Shown one piece after another: positions 45,110 through 57,377 of a stretch of 64,000 nucleotides of DNA. Location: contig JAITYX010000010.1 in the NCBI GenBank assembly GCA_021018815.1, positions 4,340,001 through 4,404,000 on the forward strand, given 5' to 3'. Origin of the DNA: Talinum fruticosum (taxonomy: Eukaryota > Streptophyta > Magnoliopsida > Caryophyllales > Talinaceae). Each line of letters starts with the position of its first letter. The first letter of the stretch is position 1. The notes beneath the pieces were generated by a model, which did not search any database, was not told the DNA's origin, and saw only the letters and a list, made by a program, of their open reading frames with translations. The translations under genes and the position numbers were made by a program.

Positions 45110-46860
45110 TAAGCCAAGAGCACGTGCTATGAGGGAAGAGGTACCGCCTCCTTTGATAATCAAGCCTAGTTGGGTCCGTCCGGACTAGCAAATCGAACCT
45201 CCTCCAAAATTGTTCTTAAAGGGTAAAGCCTAATGGTCCAACAACATAAAAATCAACTATGTTCAAGGCTGCCTAAATGCGAGATGCCTAATGCAAATAC
45301 ATTATTAAAACTCACTACTCAAATTTTCAAGGTTCGCCCTCTTAATAAACTATGTTCAAGGTAAGCTAAGAGCACGTGCTATGAGGGAAGAGGTATCGCC
45401 TCCTTTGATAATCAAGCCTAGTTGGGCCTTTATGGGTTAGCAATTCGAACCTCCTCCAAAATTGTTCTTAAAGGGTAAAGCCTAATGGTCCAACAACATA
45501 AAAATAAACTATGTTCAAGGTTACCTAAATGCGAGATGCCCGATGCAAATACATTATTAAAACTCACTACTCAAATTTTCAAGGGTCGCCCTCTTAATAA
45601 ACTATGTTCAAGGTAATCCAAGAGCATGTGCTATGAGGGAAGAGGTACCACCCCTTTGATAATCAAGCCTAGTTGGGCCTGTCTGGGTTAGCAATTCGAA
45701 CCTCCTCCAAAATTGTTCTTAAAGGGTCAAGCCTAATGGTCAACAACATAAAAATAAACTATGTTCAAGGTTGCCTAAATGTGAGATGCCTAATGTAAAT
45801 ACATTATTAAAACTCACTACTCAAATTTTCAAGATTCGCCCTCTTAATAAACTATGTTCAAGGTAAGCCAAGAGCACGTGCTATAAGGGAAGAGGTACCG
45901 CCGCTTTTGATAATCAAGCCTAGTTGGGCCTGTCCGGGTTAGCAATTCGAACCTCCTCCAAAATTGTTCTTAAAGGGTAAAGCCTAATGGTCCAACAATA
46001 TAAACATAAACTATGTTCAAGGTTGCCTAAATGCGAGATGCCTAATGCAAATACATTATTAAAACTCACTATTAAAATTTTCAAGGTTCGCCCACTTAAT
46101 AAACTATGTTCAAGGTAAGCCAAGAGCACGTGCTATGAGGGAAGAGGTACCGCCCCTTTGATAATCAAGCCTAGTTGGGCCTGTTTGGGTTAGGAATTCG
46201 AACCTCCTCCAAAATTGTTATTAAAGGGTAAATCTTAATGGTCCAAAAACCTAAAAATAAACTATGTTCAAGGTTGCCTAAATGCGAGATGCCTAATGCA
46301 AATACATTATTAAAACTCACTACTCAAATTTTTAAGGTTGGCCTCTTAATAAACTATGTTCAAGGTAATCCAAGAGCACGTGCTATGAGGGAAGAGGTAC
46401 CGTCCCCTTTGATAATCAAGCCTAGTTGGGCCTGTCTGGATTCACAATTCGAATGTCCTCCAAAATTGTTCTTAAAGGGTAAAGCCTAATGGTCCAACAA
46501 CATAAAAATCAACTATGTTCAAGGTTTCCTAAATGCGAGATGCCCGATGCAAATACATTATTAAAACTCACTAATCAAATTTTCAAGGTTCGCCCTCTTA
46601 ATAAACTATGTTCAAGGTAAGCCAAGAGCACGTGCTATGAGGGAAGAGGTACCGCCCCTTTGATAATCAAGCCTAGTTGGGCTTGTCCGGGTTAGCAATT
46701 CGAACGTCCTCCAAAATTTTTCTTAAAGGGTAAAGCCTAATGGTCCAACAACATAAAAATAAACTATGTTCGAGGTTGCCCAAATGCGAGATGCCTAATG
46801 CAAATACATTATTAAAACTCACTACTCAAATTTTCAAGGTTTGCCCTCTTATTAAGTGAT
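45110..46860. repeat. ~252-bp tandem array, seven units
   Basis: The word CACGTGCTAT (one unit has CATGTGCTAT) recurs at 45121, 45373, 45625, 45875, 46127, 46377 and 46629, spacings 250-252. Each unit also holds GATAATCAAGCCTAGTTGGG, CTCCAAAATTGTTCTTAAAG and AACTATGTTCAAGG. Units look over 90 percent alike by eye. The unit is single-copy in Tat copy 2 (28190-28330 region), so this is local amplification. No convincing gene lies inside. Confidence 0.95.
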
Positions 46861-46862
46861 TA

Positions 46863-46880
46863 TCCCCAGTGGAGCCGCCA
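46863..46880 (-). other. Primer-binding site, inverted Tat
   Basis: Minus strand TGGCGGCTCCACTGGGGA, three bases from the LTR-D terminus (TTACA). This is the least damaged copy of the Tat primer-binding site in the window. Confidence 0.75.
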
Positions 46881-46883
46881 CTC

Positions 46884-48640
46884 TGTAAGAACCATGGTCT
46901 CCGGGGGCCCCGAGCTTCCTCACAAATTATGGGTTTTAAAATTTTCTTTTTAACGATGGAAATGATTTAGGGTTTTGAAGATTAATTTTTGAAAGTGGGG
47001 GTAAATCTCTTATTTAGATTTTCAAATTTCACGAGTTAAGTTAAAATAAATTAAATAGGGTTGAATGGTGGTTTTATTAATTATTTTATTTTAGAAATTA
47101 TTTTTAGAAATCCCAGGATATTATTTCAAAACTAAAAATAGAAAAAATTAAGGTTTGATTGATTCCGCCATGTGGCTTTAAGGCAAAAGTGGTGTGAAAA
47201 CACCGGTTTGGATCGAAGCCCCACCAACTAACCACTCGGCGCCAGCGAAAGCCAGGGCCATGTGGTTGGCCGTGCCGACCATAGGCTATGGCTGAGGTGG
47301 TCAGCCTCGGCCTCCGGACTGGTTGGTAGATCCAAAAATCAATTTATTTTATTCCCAATCGGAAAAGCCAAGAAACATATTAGAGGAAATAAATTAAAAA
47401 TAGGAGTCGCCAGTCAGCTTTAGAAATAAAAACTAACAAAAATAAAATAAGTAAATACCCTTCCAATGTTAGTATGGGAAAACTAAGCTTGGAAGAGGTT
47501 AAACAATGACTCCATCGGTCTAGAACCGAGAATCCAGATTCCGGGCGAGGGTATGAAACGTAGGGATAAGCCCTTCCATTCCACCCGTCAAACAACGACC
47601 GTTACTAGTTTAAGTAGGGAGTTCAAATAACATATTAAAAACAGGCACACAACATAATTACATGCGAAAATAAAGGCAACCAAAGCATGCTAACAAAAGT
47701 AGTAAAAGCAAATACGAAAGCGATAAATGAAAGCAATAAAGAAAGAAAAGAAAAGCGAAATGAATCGAAAGCGGAAAATAAAAATTACATCGGGTGGGAA
47801 GAAACTTAAAAGCGACACATCTTTGTCCACAATAAGGAAAGCAATAAAACATAAAATGAATAAACTGTCGCAAAGATCAAATGGGTGCCCTCAAGTTGTC
47901 CCACCTACTGATCTGGATCTTGAATCTAGATCCGACGGTGCGACAGATGATGAATTGAAAAGGCTTTTTGTGCGTTTTGAGTGTAGGTAAGGAGAAAGTT
48001 GTATACAACTAATGCGGGATTAGTGTTCAAATGTAGGAAGGGAAAGATTAGCTGAAATAAGACCAAGAGATTAGAATACATTAAAATTTGGTTGCTCTTA
48101 ATCAAAGTTCAGCAAGCATGACGCATAGAGAAAAGCCATCTTCAGACTTAGTATTTGGCAGCCTAATGCTTAGGAAAATCCGTTCATTAAAATGAGAGCG
48201 TAAGCTATCTATTTATAGGTGAGGATTAGGTCACAAAAATGACCTAGGGTTTCGATTAAACAGCCGCCCAAAATAAGGCATGAACCGGCTAGAAAATCAC
48301 AAAAACTTACCCAAAATAAGGAATAGAACCGGATCCCGGGATGCTCGGCGCCAGGACAAAATGGCGTCATTTTGGTCGTCTAGCTTTTTCATGTTGCAGC
48401 AAGACTCTCGACAAAACACAACGTTTTAGGTGAAATGGAACCAAGTGCACGGCGCCGGACATAAACGACATCGTTTTGATGAAATAAGCTCCGTGTCTCG
48501 GGTAGACTGTTTCGACCCAAATACAACATTTTGGTGATTTTGACCATATAATGTGGTGTTGGCCATATGACGTCGTTTTGATGAATTTTTGGGTGGTCGA
48601 TGTCAGCAAAGCACTGGGGACCGGTGGTTACCGAAACCTA
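46884..48640 (-). repeat. Tat LTR-D, truncated, inverted
   Basis: Runs from TGTAAGAACC (its 3' end) up to about 48640, with an inverted TATA box at 48209-48218 and the AGGTCA/TGACCT repeat at 48227-48247. The part upstream of the promoter is only about 400 bases, against about 700 in LTR-E, so its 5' end is lost at a junction with leader sequence. Confidence 0.82.
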
Positions 48641-49369
48641 GACTGCTTAGACTAAGATGAATTTTTGGGATAACTCGGAAATGCAATTAATGGACCAACC
48701 TAAAAAAGGAAAGGTAACTTTTCGACATTAGGCTAAAATGCACATAATGAACCGACTCAAAGAAATTAATTATGGTATTTTATTTGCACCCACATAAGGG
48801 TTAAACAACACTCCTAACCTAACCTAAAGGCTTACAAGTAAAAGATTAAATACTAAAAGCAACAACACTCATCCAAGCATGGAAATGAAGAGGCAAGGTA
48901 GCACCTAAACAACCAAGGGTTTATGGTCAAAAGAGGGATTAATCTACGTAGGATATATGGTCTCTCATAGTCCGAGCATTTAGTCCTCCTGGGGTGCACG
49001 ATAAGAAAAAGCATGAATCCTCGGTGCCTCCGAAGAGAGCGTGCTATGAGGGGAGAGATACCTCTTCCACAATTGTTGTTAAAAAGGGGAAAGTCTAAAG
49101 GTCAAACAATATTAAAAACAACTATGTTCGAGGTTCCCTAAATGTAGGATGCCTAATGCAAATACATTACAAAAACTCATAACTCAAACTTTCAAGTTTC
49201 GCCCTCTTAACCTCTTCCAAAATTGTTCTTAAAAGGGGAAAGTCTAAAGGTCAAACAATATTAAAAACAACTATGTTCGAGGTTCCCCAAATGCAAGATG
49301 CCTAATGCAAATATATTACGAAAACTCACAACTCAAACTTTCAAGTTTCGCCCTCTTAATAAGTGATAG
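48641..49369 (-). repeat. Tat leader fragment between LTR-E and LTR-D
   Basis: Matches the leader around 44700-46860 (for example GCAATTAATGGA and TATGTTCGAGGTTCCC). It has two degenerate units of the array type at about 49070-49345. All coding sequence that should follow is absent. Confidence 0.75.
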
Positions 49370-49387
49370 TCCCCAATGGAGTTGCCA
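49370..49387 (-). other. Primer-binding site beside LTR-E
   Basis: Minus strand TGGCAACTCCATTGGGGA, two to three changes from the better copy at 46863, all G-to-A or C-to-T type. Confidence 0.7.
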
Positions 49388-49390
49388 CTA

Positions 49391-51422
49391 TAGGAACCAC
49401 GGCCCCCGTTCGAAAACCAGGCTTGAGTTTCCCTACGAATTGGCGAGATTTTCTCTTTTTAGAAATGATTTGATTTTTGAAAGTGGGGATGAATCTCTTA
49501 TTAGGATTTTCGATTTTTATAATCCGAGTTGGAATAAATTAAGTAAAAGTGAATGGAAATTTTATTAATCATTTTATTTTAGGAATTATTTTTAGAAACC
49601 TGGGATATTATTTCACAACTAAAAATAAAATAAATTAAATGTTAATTTAATTTTGTCGTAGGGCTTTTAGGCTAAACCAGTCTAAAAGCACAAGCTTGGA
49701 TCGAAGCCCTACCCGTTGATCGTTTGGTGCCCGGGAGAGCCGGCGTCGTACGGTTGGCGGCGCCGACCATGAGCCCGGACTAAGGTGATGAGTCTTGGTC
49801 CATGGCCTAATTGTTAGATCTAAAACTCTCTTTTTGTGATTTTTCAGTCGAAAAGCCGAGAAGCAAATTAGGAGACATAAATAAGAAAACAGAGTCACCA
49901 GTTAGTTTTAAGGACAAAAACTAACAAAAATAGAATAAAAAATACTCTTCCAATCTTAGTATAGGAAAACTAAGCTTAGAAGAGGTTTAACATTGACTTC
50001 ATCGGTCTAGAACCGAGAATCCAGATTTGGGGGCAAGGGTACAAAATGTAGGGATAAGTTGTTCTATTCCGCCCATCAAAATATGGCCTTTACTAATTTG
50101 AGAGGTGAGTTTAGATAAGGCATTAAAAACAGGCACATAACATAGTAAGATACGAAATTTAACAATCAAGGCATACTAACGAAAGCCATAAAACCATATA
50201 TAAAAAAAAAGCGATAAACGAAAGCGATAAAGAAACAAAAAAGAAAGCAAAGGAAAACGAAAACGAAAACGAAAATAATAAGGTTAAATCGGGTGGGAAG
50301 GAATTAAATGTGATTACATCTTTTCTCCACAATATTGAAAATGATAAATAACGAAATTAAACAAATCGTGGTTTGAAGGCCAATTTAAAGCCCTCAGGCT
50401 GTCCCACCTGCTGATTTGGATTTCGAACCGGATCTTAAAGCACAATGGCGGTGACTAGAAACAAGCTTTTATGAATTTTTTGAGGGCTGATTGATGTTGA
50501 TGACTGATGAAGCCTTAGGGATCAAGTGTGGGGAGTATAATGATAATAGGCTGAAAAGAAACCAAGAGATCGGAATACAAAAAGATGCATTCTGTAGCTC
50601 TAAATTTAGCTTCAACAGACATCGGGCATAAGGATGAGTCGTATCGGGTTAATATTCCGAAGCTTCATGCATAGAAAAAGTCATATGCAAAATAGGACCA
50701 TAAGTTCTCTATTTATAGGAAATGATTAGGTCACAAATGACCTAGGGTTTAGGTTAAGGCCCCAACTAAAATGAGCGAGAAAATCGGCTGATAAAATCAA
50801 AAAAAAGTGGACCTAATCGAGGCTTGGACCGAATCCGGGAATTGTGCCGTGGTGTAGGACGCCGGACCTAAACGACGTCGTATGGACTCCAGGTTCCTTC
50901 CATGTTGCAACTAACTTCGAAGTAAAATGCGGCGTTTGGGGGTAAAATCCCCGAAATACGACGTCGGCCATAAGTGACATCATTTTATGAAAATAAGCTT
51001 CGTGTCTCGGTTGGACGTTTTGGAGAAAAACACGGCGTTTTGGTGCTTTTTACCATGAAACGCGGCGCCGGCCATACGACGTCGTACAAATGAGTTTGGT
51101 TCCTTGTCTTGGTTGGACGCTGGTGATGAAACACGATGTTTTGAGTGCACCAAGGCCTTGTACACGGCATCATCCATTGTTGACTCCGGAGGGTTAACCC
51201 GGGCTTGGACCGTCCGAAGAAAATGGATTTTTGGACCAACCCAAGGCAAAAGGATTTTTTTGTGCTAAAAGGGTTTTCGTGGTTTATTGGCTTCCGCCAC
51301 GCCAATCAAATACCGATTGTGATCCAGATCCACAAATAGGATTGGGATTCCATCATCGGGCCAATAAAATAAAATATATAAATAAGAGAGATAAGGATGA
51401 CACACTTAAGGTGTCTATACAC
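49391..51422 (-). repeat. Tat LTR-E, inverted
   Basis: About 2.03 kb, ending at GGTGTCTATACA (51411-51422), the inverted LTR start. It has the inverted TATA box at 50709-50718 and the AGGTCA/TGACCT repeat at 50727-50745. The left end abuts the primer-binding site. Confidence 0.85.
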
Positions 51423-52090
51423 AATAGCAACTATTGTCTCAAAGGGTATCACCGAGTAGTGCATGCCTTAAAGGGTTCTTGTCATTCCCGACTTTATTTT
51501 TCTTTTTGTTTTTCTTTTTTTTATTTTTTTCAATGCAAAATAGAACATGAGTTTTATTTTTGTACAAAACACAAGTGCGTGAATTAATCAATAACAGACC
51601 TCATACCTAAGAGCAAATGGGTTTTATAAAGGTAAGTGTAGAGTTTACAAATTCTCATGTATGCCAAGGTTAGAAAATGATGTTAGAATTGTCATAATGA
51701 GAAGTGAGTGTCATGATGTATATTTCCTTTTTACAATCTAATAACTAAGGCACAATAATTTAAAAATTAATCGAACATATACAATATCTCCCAAAATAAA
51801 AGAAACTCTTTATTGATTTTTTTTTTTCAACATGGAAGTTTTCCCCACCCCACACCTAGACTTAACAATGTCCTCATTGGAAGTGAGAAGAACCTCAAGA
51901 AAGAAAATAAACTAAAAATAAAACAAATATTCATAGAATAAAAGAAGACTTGAAAATAAATAAAGAAAAAGACAACACTCAATTAAGAGCAAAAGAAAAT
52001 AAAGCATCAAGTATGTACAAAAACAACGAAATAGAAAAGAAGGGAAAGAAATTTCTATCAAACCAGGTCGAGTGCTAGATGCACCCAAAC
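51423..52090 (-). other. Athila post-integrase region
   Basis: AT-rich, non-coding. Minus strand contains CAATGAGGACATTGTTAAG and GTGTGGGGTGGGG (51840-51885), a purine-rich stretch of the type that follows Athila integrase. No env-like frame is visible. Confidence 0.55.
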
Positions 52091-52097
52091 AATCCCC

Positions 52098-53004
52098 TCA
52101 GCACATTACTTGTTCATATGATGGCTTGCAGACTATCGGACACTCCACATCTTTTGTGCTTCGTAGTTTAAAAAGCTGTTTTAGTCTCTGGCCATTTACT
52201 TTGAATTTAGCTCCACTTTCATGATCCTGTATTTCAACCGCACCATAGCAAAAACATGAGTAACAATAAACGGACCTCAATTTCCATAAAAAAGATGGAG
52301 CCTAGAGTCATATAGGAGCTCTTTCATGCCCGGAACAAACTCTTTCCGAAAAATGTGTTTATCATGATACAACTTGTGTGTCTCCTTAGAAGATCTAGTA
52401 GTCTCATATGCCTCCATCCTAATCTCTTCTAACCGACTTAGTTGCAATTTCCTCTCTTCAGGGCCTCAATCAAGTCGTAATTAAGCATTTTAATGGCCCA
52501 CCAAGCTTTATTTTCAATCTCAACAGGGAGATGACATAGCTTACCATGGACAACCCCGTACGTTGACATACCTAAAGGGGTTTTAAAACCCATCTTATAT
52601 ACCCATCAGGCATCTACAAGTTTGCCGGCCCAATCCTGTTGAATTTTATTCACGCGTTTTTCTAGAATGTGCTTAACCTCGTCTATTAGACACCTATACC
52701 GCTAACTGGTTTGGGGATGATAACAGGTTGCAAGTCTATGGATAATAGAATAGCGTCTCAACAAGGCATCAAAATACCTATTATCAAAGTGGGTACCCTG
52801 GTCACTAATGATAGCTCGGGGTACACCAAATCTAGCAAAGATGTTCTCCCTAAGGAATTTCACAACCATTTTAGCCTCATTCACCCTAGTAGGGATGGCC
52901 TTGACCCACTTAGAAACATAATTTACTGCCAGAAAAATATATATATATATATATTCCTAAAAGAGCATGGAAACGGTCCCATAAAATCTATACCCCAAAC
53001 ATCA
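52098..53004 (-). pseudogene. Athila integrase core and C-terminus
   Basis: Read from 53004 downward. GIDFMGPF-like residues lie at about 52990-52965 and hold the first acidic residue. MVVKFLRENIFARFGVPRAI and ISDQGTHFDNRYFDALLRRY with CYHPQTS (52884-52702) hold the second, and the tail with GAVEIQDHESGAKFKVNGQR (52250-52190) ends the protein. Stops and shifts lie between 52700 and 52290. The N-terminal zinc finger is separated by the insertion at 53010. Confidence 0.88.
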
Positions 53005-53009
53005 AAAGC

Positions 53010-54575
53010 TGAAGACTCGAGACATCTGCTCAATATTCTTCCGAGTCATGCAAAAGGAATCAGGTATAACGATTCTATACATATAGAGTTTTGATTCCAA
53101 GGCATTCTCTGTGCCTTAGAAACTTACTTGAGTAAAATAGTATTTTCTCTAAGTATTTCGGCCCTCACTTATCTCTTTTATCGCTTTTCAGTTAGCGACT
53201 CGAAAACCGGTTCTTTATTCCGAGTCCACTCCCACTCGGATTAATCGCATTTTGAATATACCAATATTCCGTTGTTTCTCATTCAAAATCGACTTACGGT
53301 TATCTCGCTCTATTGTTTGCATAGTCGGTATTCGTAGTTCATTTCATGCTTAGTCTATATCAAGCTTTTCTCACTCGATATTCGTTATAGTACTTGCTCT
53401 ATCGCTTAGACTAAGTCGGATGGAATTCCGAGTTTCATGGATATTAGACTCGGAAAATTCCACCTCGTTTCGACTCAAATAATCAATTGTGTAATTATCA
53501 TAATTATTTTATTATCTCGTGTCTAACTTTGGACAAAAGTATTTTATACTTTGAGGACCAGAATTGATTTACTTTTGTAGGTTATTCATTCGAGGATACA
53601 TCTTTTTCAAACTACAAAAGTAGCCGGCTCGAACGTCAAATCACCAGCGAGATATGGCTTTTCACCTTTCCTGCTTTAGTCCCAAAAGATTGTGCCGGAA
53701 GTCTGTCTACTTCCATATTCGGAAAACTGGAACGCTAAGCCTAACGGTGGTTTCCACCTCATTTTTGAAGACACAACCGATGGTTTTGGGATTTCCAAGA
53801 GAGTTAAACCGTTGTCCAACGTCCATATTTCAACGGATACTTTCCGAGTGACTCGAAAGCCCTTATCAACGGTCACAGAGGACTCTCGGTCAGCAGATAA
53901 AGATAACGGCTACTCTGCTTGGTTATCTGTAAATAGAAGCCACCTCACAAGACTTGAAGATTGCCAAATCTATTGTTAATACTCATACTTGAGAAAAGTC
54001 ATTGTATTTACTTTCAATCTTCTACTTACAACTCCCATTCTGTAATTCTTTACTCTCCGAGTTGTAAGGTCTTGTACTTAGTTACAAACTCTTCTTACAT
54101 TCTTTGTAAGGTCCCTTGACTAAGCTGTAAAGGTTAACTCAGCTTAGTTGTCCCTAGCTGTAAAGGTTATCTCAGCTAGGAAGTACTAGATCGGATAAGG
54201 TCACTTCGAGTCTAGGAAAACTTGTATAGAGTTGTCCAAGGGAGCAACTCGGGTTCGATCAGTTCACGGTATTTTGTGGACTCAAAATAGTGGATTTGAC
54301 TTCGTGTCCGGATTGACACGGGCTGTGGTTTTCTGCCCCGGGAGGGTTTCCACGTAAAATCTCTGTGTTCTCTTTCCGAGTTCATTCTAGACTCGGCATG
54401 GCCTTACTCGCACTTGTTTATTCCGATTCATTGCTTTCCGAGTCCAATCTTTTCGACCCCGTGTTTAGACTCGAAAGCTGTCTTTGCCTCTTTTACGTCA
54501 AAAGTGTGTGCTTTCGCAAAGAATTTTCTATCACCCTATTCACCCCCTCTAGGGTGACTCGGACTCTCCCCGAGC
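53010..54575 (+). mobile_element. Solo LTR, 1.57 kb (possibly Copia-type)
   Basis: Begins TGAAGACTCGAGACATC and is flanked by AAAGC (53005-53009) and AAACC (54576-54580), a 5-bp duplication with one mismatch. Removing it joins Athila integrase coding sequence in frame-compatible fashion. A TATA-like CTGTAAATAG lies at about 53925, and the 3' part has TTCACCCCCTCTAGGGTGAC, a sequence I associate with Copia LTR ends. The terminal CA is not clear, so the exact 3' base may be off by one or two. Open stretches inside (such as 53692-53979 plus) have no family likeness. Confidence 0.7.
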
Positions 54576-54580
54576 AAACC

Positions 54581-54760
54581 TTCAAAAACTTCCACTACAA
54601 TAATGGGGTTAAGTGGCATCATATCTCTCTTGCTAATCCTACCCGGTGTTGGCACCTAGGACAAGACTTAAAATATGCCCGAGCATCCTTAAACAATGTA
54701 GACCAATAAAAACCACACTCGAAGGATTTTGCTCGTTATTTTGTTTCCACTAAAGTATCC
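54581..54760 (-). pseudogene. Athila integrase zinc-finger region
   Basis: Minus-strand reading from about 54720 gives FECGFYWSTLFKDARAYFKS then CPRCQHRVGLA, the His/Cys zinc-binding part of Athila integrase, followed at 54600 by PLNPIIVVEVFE-like residues. A stop lies just before this last part. Confidence 0.82.
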
Positions 54761-55356
54761 CCCACATGCTAGGTTATGATAGAAAGAAAGGACAATCCTC
54801 ACCTCATGGTCTAGTATACACCTTCAGGTCAGAATAATATTTAAATAAATAAGGATCATCCCGGACAAAGAATTTCACAAGGTAAAAGAATTGATTCTTA
54901 TCATCTTTAGTCCAATCATCAAGTACTTTCCCGGATATTAAATAATTTACAATATCAGCATCCTAAGAGTCGAGTGATGAACTGCAAATAGCTGCTCATC
55001 AAGAAAGCATTCAAAAATATCAAACTTTCTATCACATACAAACCGAGACAGGTGATCGGCAACGGGGTTCTCGAACCCTTCTATCTTTAATATCACAATC
55101 AAACTCTTGCAATACTAGAATCCATCTTACAAGTCCGGGTTTAGCATCCTTATTTGAAAGAAGGTGCTTTATAGCGAGAATGATTAGTGAAAACATCAAC
55201 ATGTGAACCAATCAAATAAGGTCTAAACTTTTCAAAAGCAAAGGTCACAACCAAAAATTCCTTTTTAGTGACGAGTATAATTTAGTTGCCCATCGCTTAG
55301 TGTGCGGATAGCATAATAAATCATATGAGGTTTCTTATTAACATGCTGTCCTAAAA
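54760..55356 (-). pseudogene. Athila RNase H region
   Basis: The end near 55356 reads LGQHVNKKPHMIYYAIRT on the minus strand, the conserved start of the RNase H domain in Athila pol. The remainder to 54760 contains VCDRKFDIF-like and ERVENPVADHL-like words, consistent with the RH-to-integrase stretch. Broken by stops. Confidence 0.75.
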
Positions 55357-56241
55357 TGTAACACCCCAAAACTTGATCGTAATTAATTATTTTAAATTTG
55401 CATTTTATCATCTTAATATTGTTTAAGAGTAGTGAGCCGCGCAAAACATGAAACCGAAATCAAATATGCGACAATTTAATAATCGCAAATAATAATGGGT
55501 AAATTGTACAAATTCACATTTTGAATAATGTAAAATTGTGTCTCGAAACACGATTTATTTATAATTAAATAATAAATAAATGAAAAAAAGAAGAGAGAGA
55601 GTTAGAAAATATGTATAAGCAAATGAAAATAGACAAATGTGTGATTAAACATTTAATCATATGGTAAAATTAATAAAAAAAAAGAGATGAAAATATTAAG
55701 AATTTTTAGAGGAAAAAAAAGGGGAAGTTGCTAGAAGTCTCGTGCGGATATATCGGTGAAGGAGGATTACAAAACAAGCTAACCTCTTTCATCTTCCATC
55801 TCCCTCACCTCTCCTCCTTCCCATCCGCTCACTGCCGCCATTTGCTGCCACCACCGGCCAAGCTTCGCGTCGGGCAAGGCAGGGCTACCGCTGTCGCCGT
55901 TGGATTGGCTGTCGTCGCCGCTCCTGGCCTCCGTCGGCCCCGACGCCGCCAACCAACGCCTCACTCTGCTGCTCGAGCCGTCGGGTCTCCACCACCGAGC
56001 CCACCACCATCCAATTTAACATCTAACCCAATTTGAGGTATATCTCCAATCCTTAATTTCTAAGCAAATTTTATCACAAATTTATGTTGTTATTGAATAA
56101 TTAGGCAAGCATATGTGAATTGTGAATTGGTTATGGTGGAATTGAAGGAATTGTGTGAGAAAATGAAATTGGACTTAGGGATTATTATGTGTTCATATGA
56201 AATTGGAAATTAATTGGGGGTGTCTTTATAATTGTAAATGT
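55357..56241 (+). mobile_element. LTR family G fragment, forward
   Basis: Starts TGTAACACCCCAAAACTTG and matches the minus strand of the solo LTR at 61400-60160, including the GC-rich block (55790-56038) and the donor-like GAGGTATATCTCC. It is cut at about 56241, where Athila RT sequence begins. No duplication was found around it. About 1 kb of RT core that should lie at this place is absent, so a deletion removed both the rest of this LTR and the RT core. Confidence 0.82.
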
Positions 56242-56345
56242 GGGGTTCAATCGCCTTTGATGATATCTATAGGGTTTAGAACCTTCCTCTAAATGGATCA
56301 TGTGTCGTACAATGCTGGGACTAATGTCCTTTATGTCTTCTAAAG
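56242..56345 (-). pseudogene. Athila RT N-terminal fragment
   Basis: Minus strand reads ISPSIVRHMIHLEEGSKPYR then YHQRRLNP, the start of Athila reverse transcriptase. It ends at the LTR fragment, so the palm with the YxDD box is missing. Confidence 0.8.
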
Positions 56346-56731
56346 TCCATCTCTAAGGCCTCTTTATTCTCCCTAAGTAACTCAATCCATTTTGCCTCTT
56401 GGTTAAGGTCCAATTAAGAGGCAATAATCACCGGAAGCATTTTATTATAACCAAGCAAAACATATTTGAGGGAGTCGGGAAGGGCTTTCAAATCAAGGGG
56501 GTTGTAGGTGGATTAGGGCTAGCAACATTTTCGAAATAGAGTTTATATAGCCTATATTGTCATAATCAAGCACATCACACTCGGACTCATTATCCCACAC
56601 AAAAGACTCAGATTTAGTATCCAACACCTCATCATGTTTATCATAAACAAAGTCTTTTATCCAATTAATAAAGGAAATTTCTAAATCATAAAATTCAGCG
56701 AGGTTATCTTTACAAATTAAAGATATTCACT
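56346..56731 (-). other. Athila protease-RT spacer
   Basis: No assignable domain; acidic codon-rich on the minus strand around 56560-56640. It lies where the linker between protease and RT is expected. Confidence 0.5.
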
Positions 56732-57090
56732 TCAATGAGACATATTGTCAAAACATAGTCTCATCATGCCATTTCTATAATTAATGAGAGCATTTGCAGT
56801 AGCTAAGAAAGGACGCCCTAAGATAACAGGAATTTGACTCCTAGGGTCGTGAACTTTTTCGGTTTCAATCACAACAAAATCCATGGGGTAGATAAATTCA
56901 TCCACTTTGATTAATGCGTCTTCTACCACACCTAAAGGCAACCTAGTTGACCTATCAGCTGACTAAATAATCATTTTAGTAGGTTTCATCTCACGTAACC
57001 CTAATTTCTCATACACGAGTGAATGGTATCAAATTGGTGTTAGCCCCTAAGTTAAGTAACACCCTATGAATAACCTATTCTCCAATAATT
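56732..57090 (-). pseudogene. Athila protease
   Basis: The C-terminal half (56941-56732) reads KVDEFIYPMDFVVIETEKV and IPVILGRPFLATANALINYR, the retropepsin flap-to-end region with LGRPF. The active-site region upstream at about 57060-57025 reads LNLGANTNLIPF, where Athila proteases usually have Asp in the first Asn position. A stop precedes EKLGL near 57010. With the catalytic Asp codon changed (AAC), it would be inactive. Confidence 0.85.
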
Positions 57091-57377
57091 ATAGAAATAG
57101 TCGGGGAATTGGGGTCCTTGTACTTCATTGGAATTTGTTGGGTGATGAAAGAACTAGCATTAGAGGTTAAGAAAGCCTTCCTAGGAACATTAGTAGCTCT
57201 TTTTGTGGTACAAAACTCTTTCAAATACTTAACATAAGGAGGCATCTACTGAATAACATCCGGCAAGAGAATGTTAATTTTGACTTGAGAGAAGGTCTCT
57301 CTTATCTTATCAACATTATTCCGATCTTTCTTATTCAATCGATGTGGAAAAGGAATTATGGGTTCATGAACCCATAT
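57091..57377 (-). pseudogene. Athila gag-protease connecting region
   Basis: Minus strand carries FLRTTRSYLKSFCTTKRATN-like basic and polar residues and LPPYAKYLKEF-type words, as found ahead of Athila protease. It is interrupted at 57377 by the solo LTR and continues at 61406. Confidence 0.55.

Larger units (their letters stand above)
43850..46862 (-). other. Tat leader, inverted, expanded by tandem repeats
   Basis: Between the gag start and the primer-binding site. It is about 3.0 kb instead of the 1.6 kb in copy 2. The difference is explained by the ~252-bp array at 45110-46860. A second, shorter-period array lies at 44280-44620. Confidence 0.8.

Noticed and set aside
45110..46860. CRISPR-like array
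   Set aside because: Units of ~252 bases repeat end to end with no spacers; it is a tandem repeat in a retrotransposon leader.
53654..54709. Plus-strand open frames of 65-114 residues in and just past the solo LTR
   Set aside because: They lie in LTR sequence, or straddle the LTR end and run antisense to Athila integrase; no recognisable residues.
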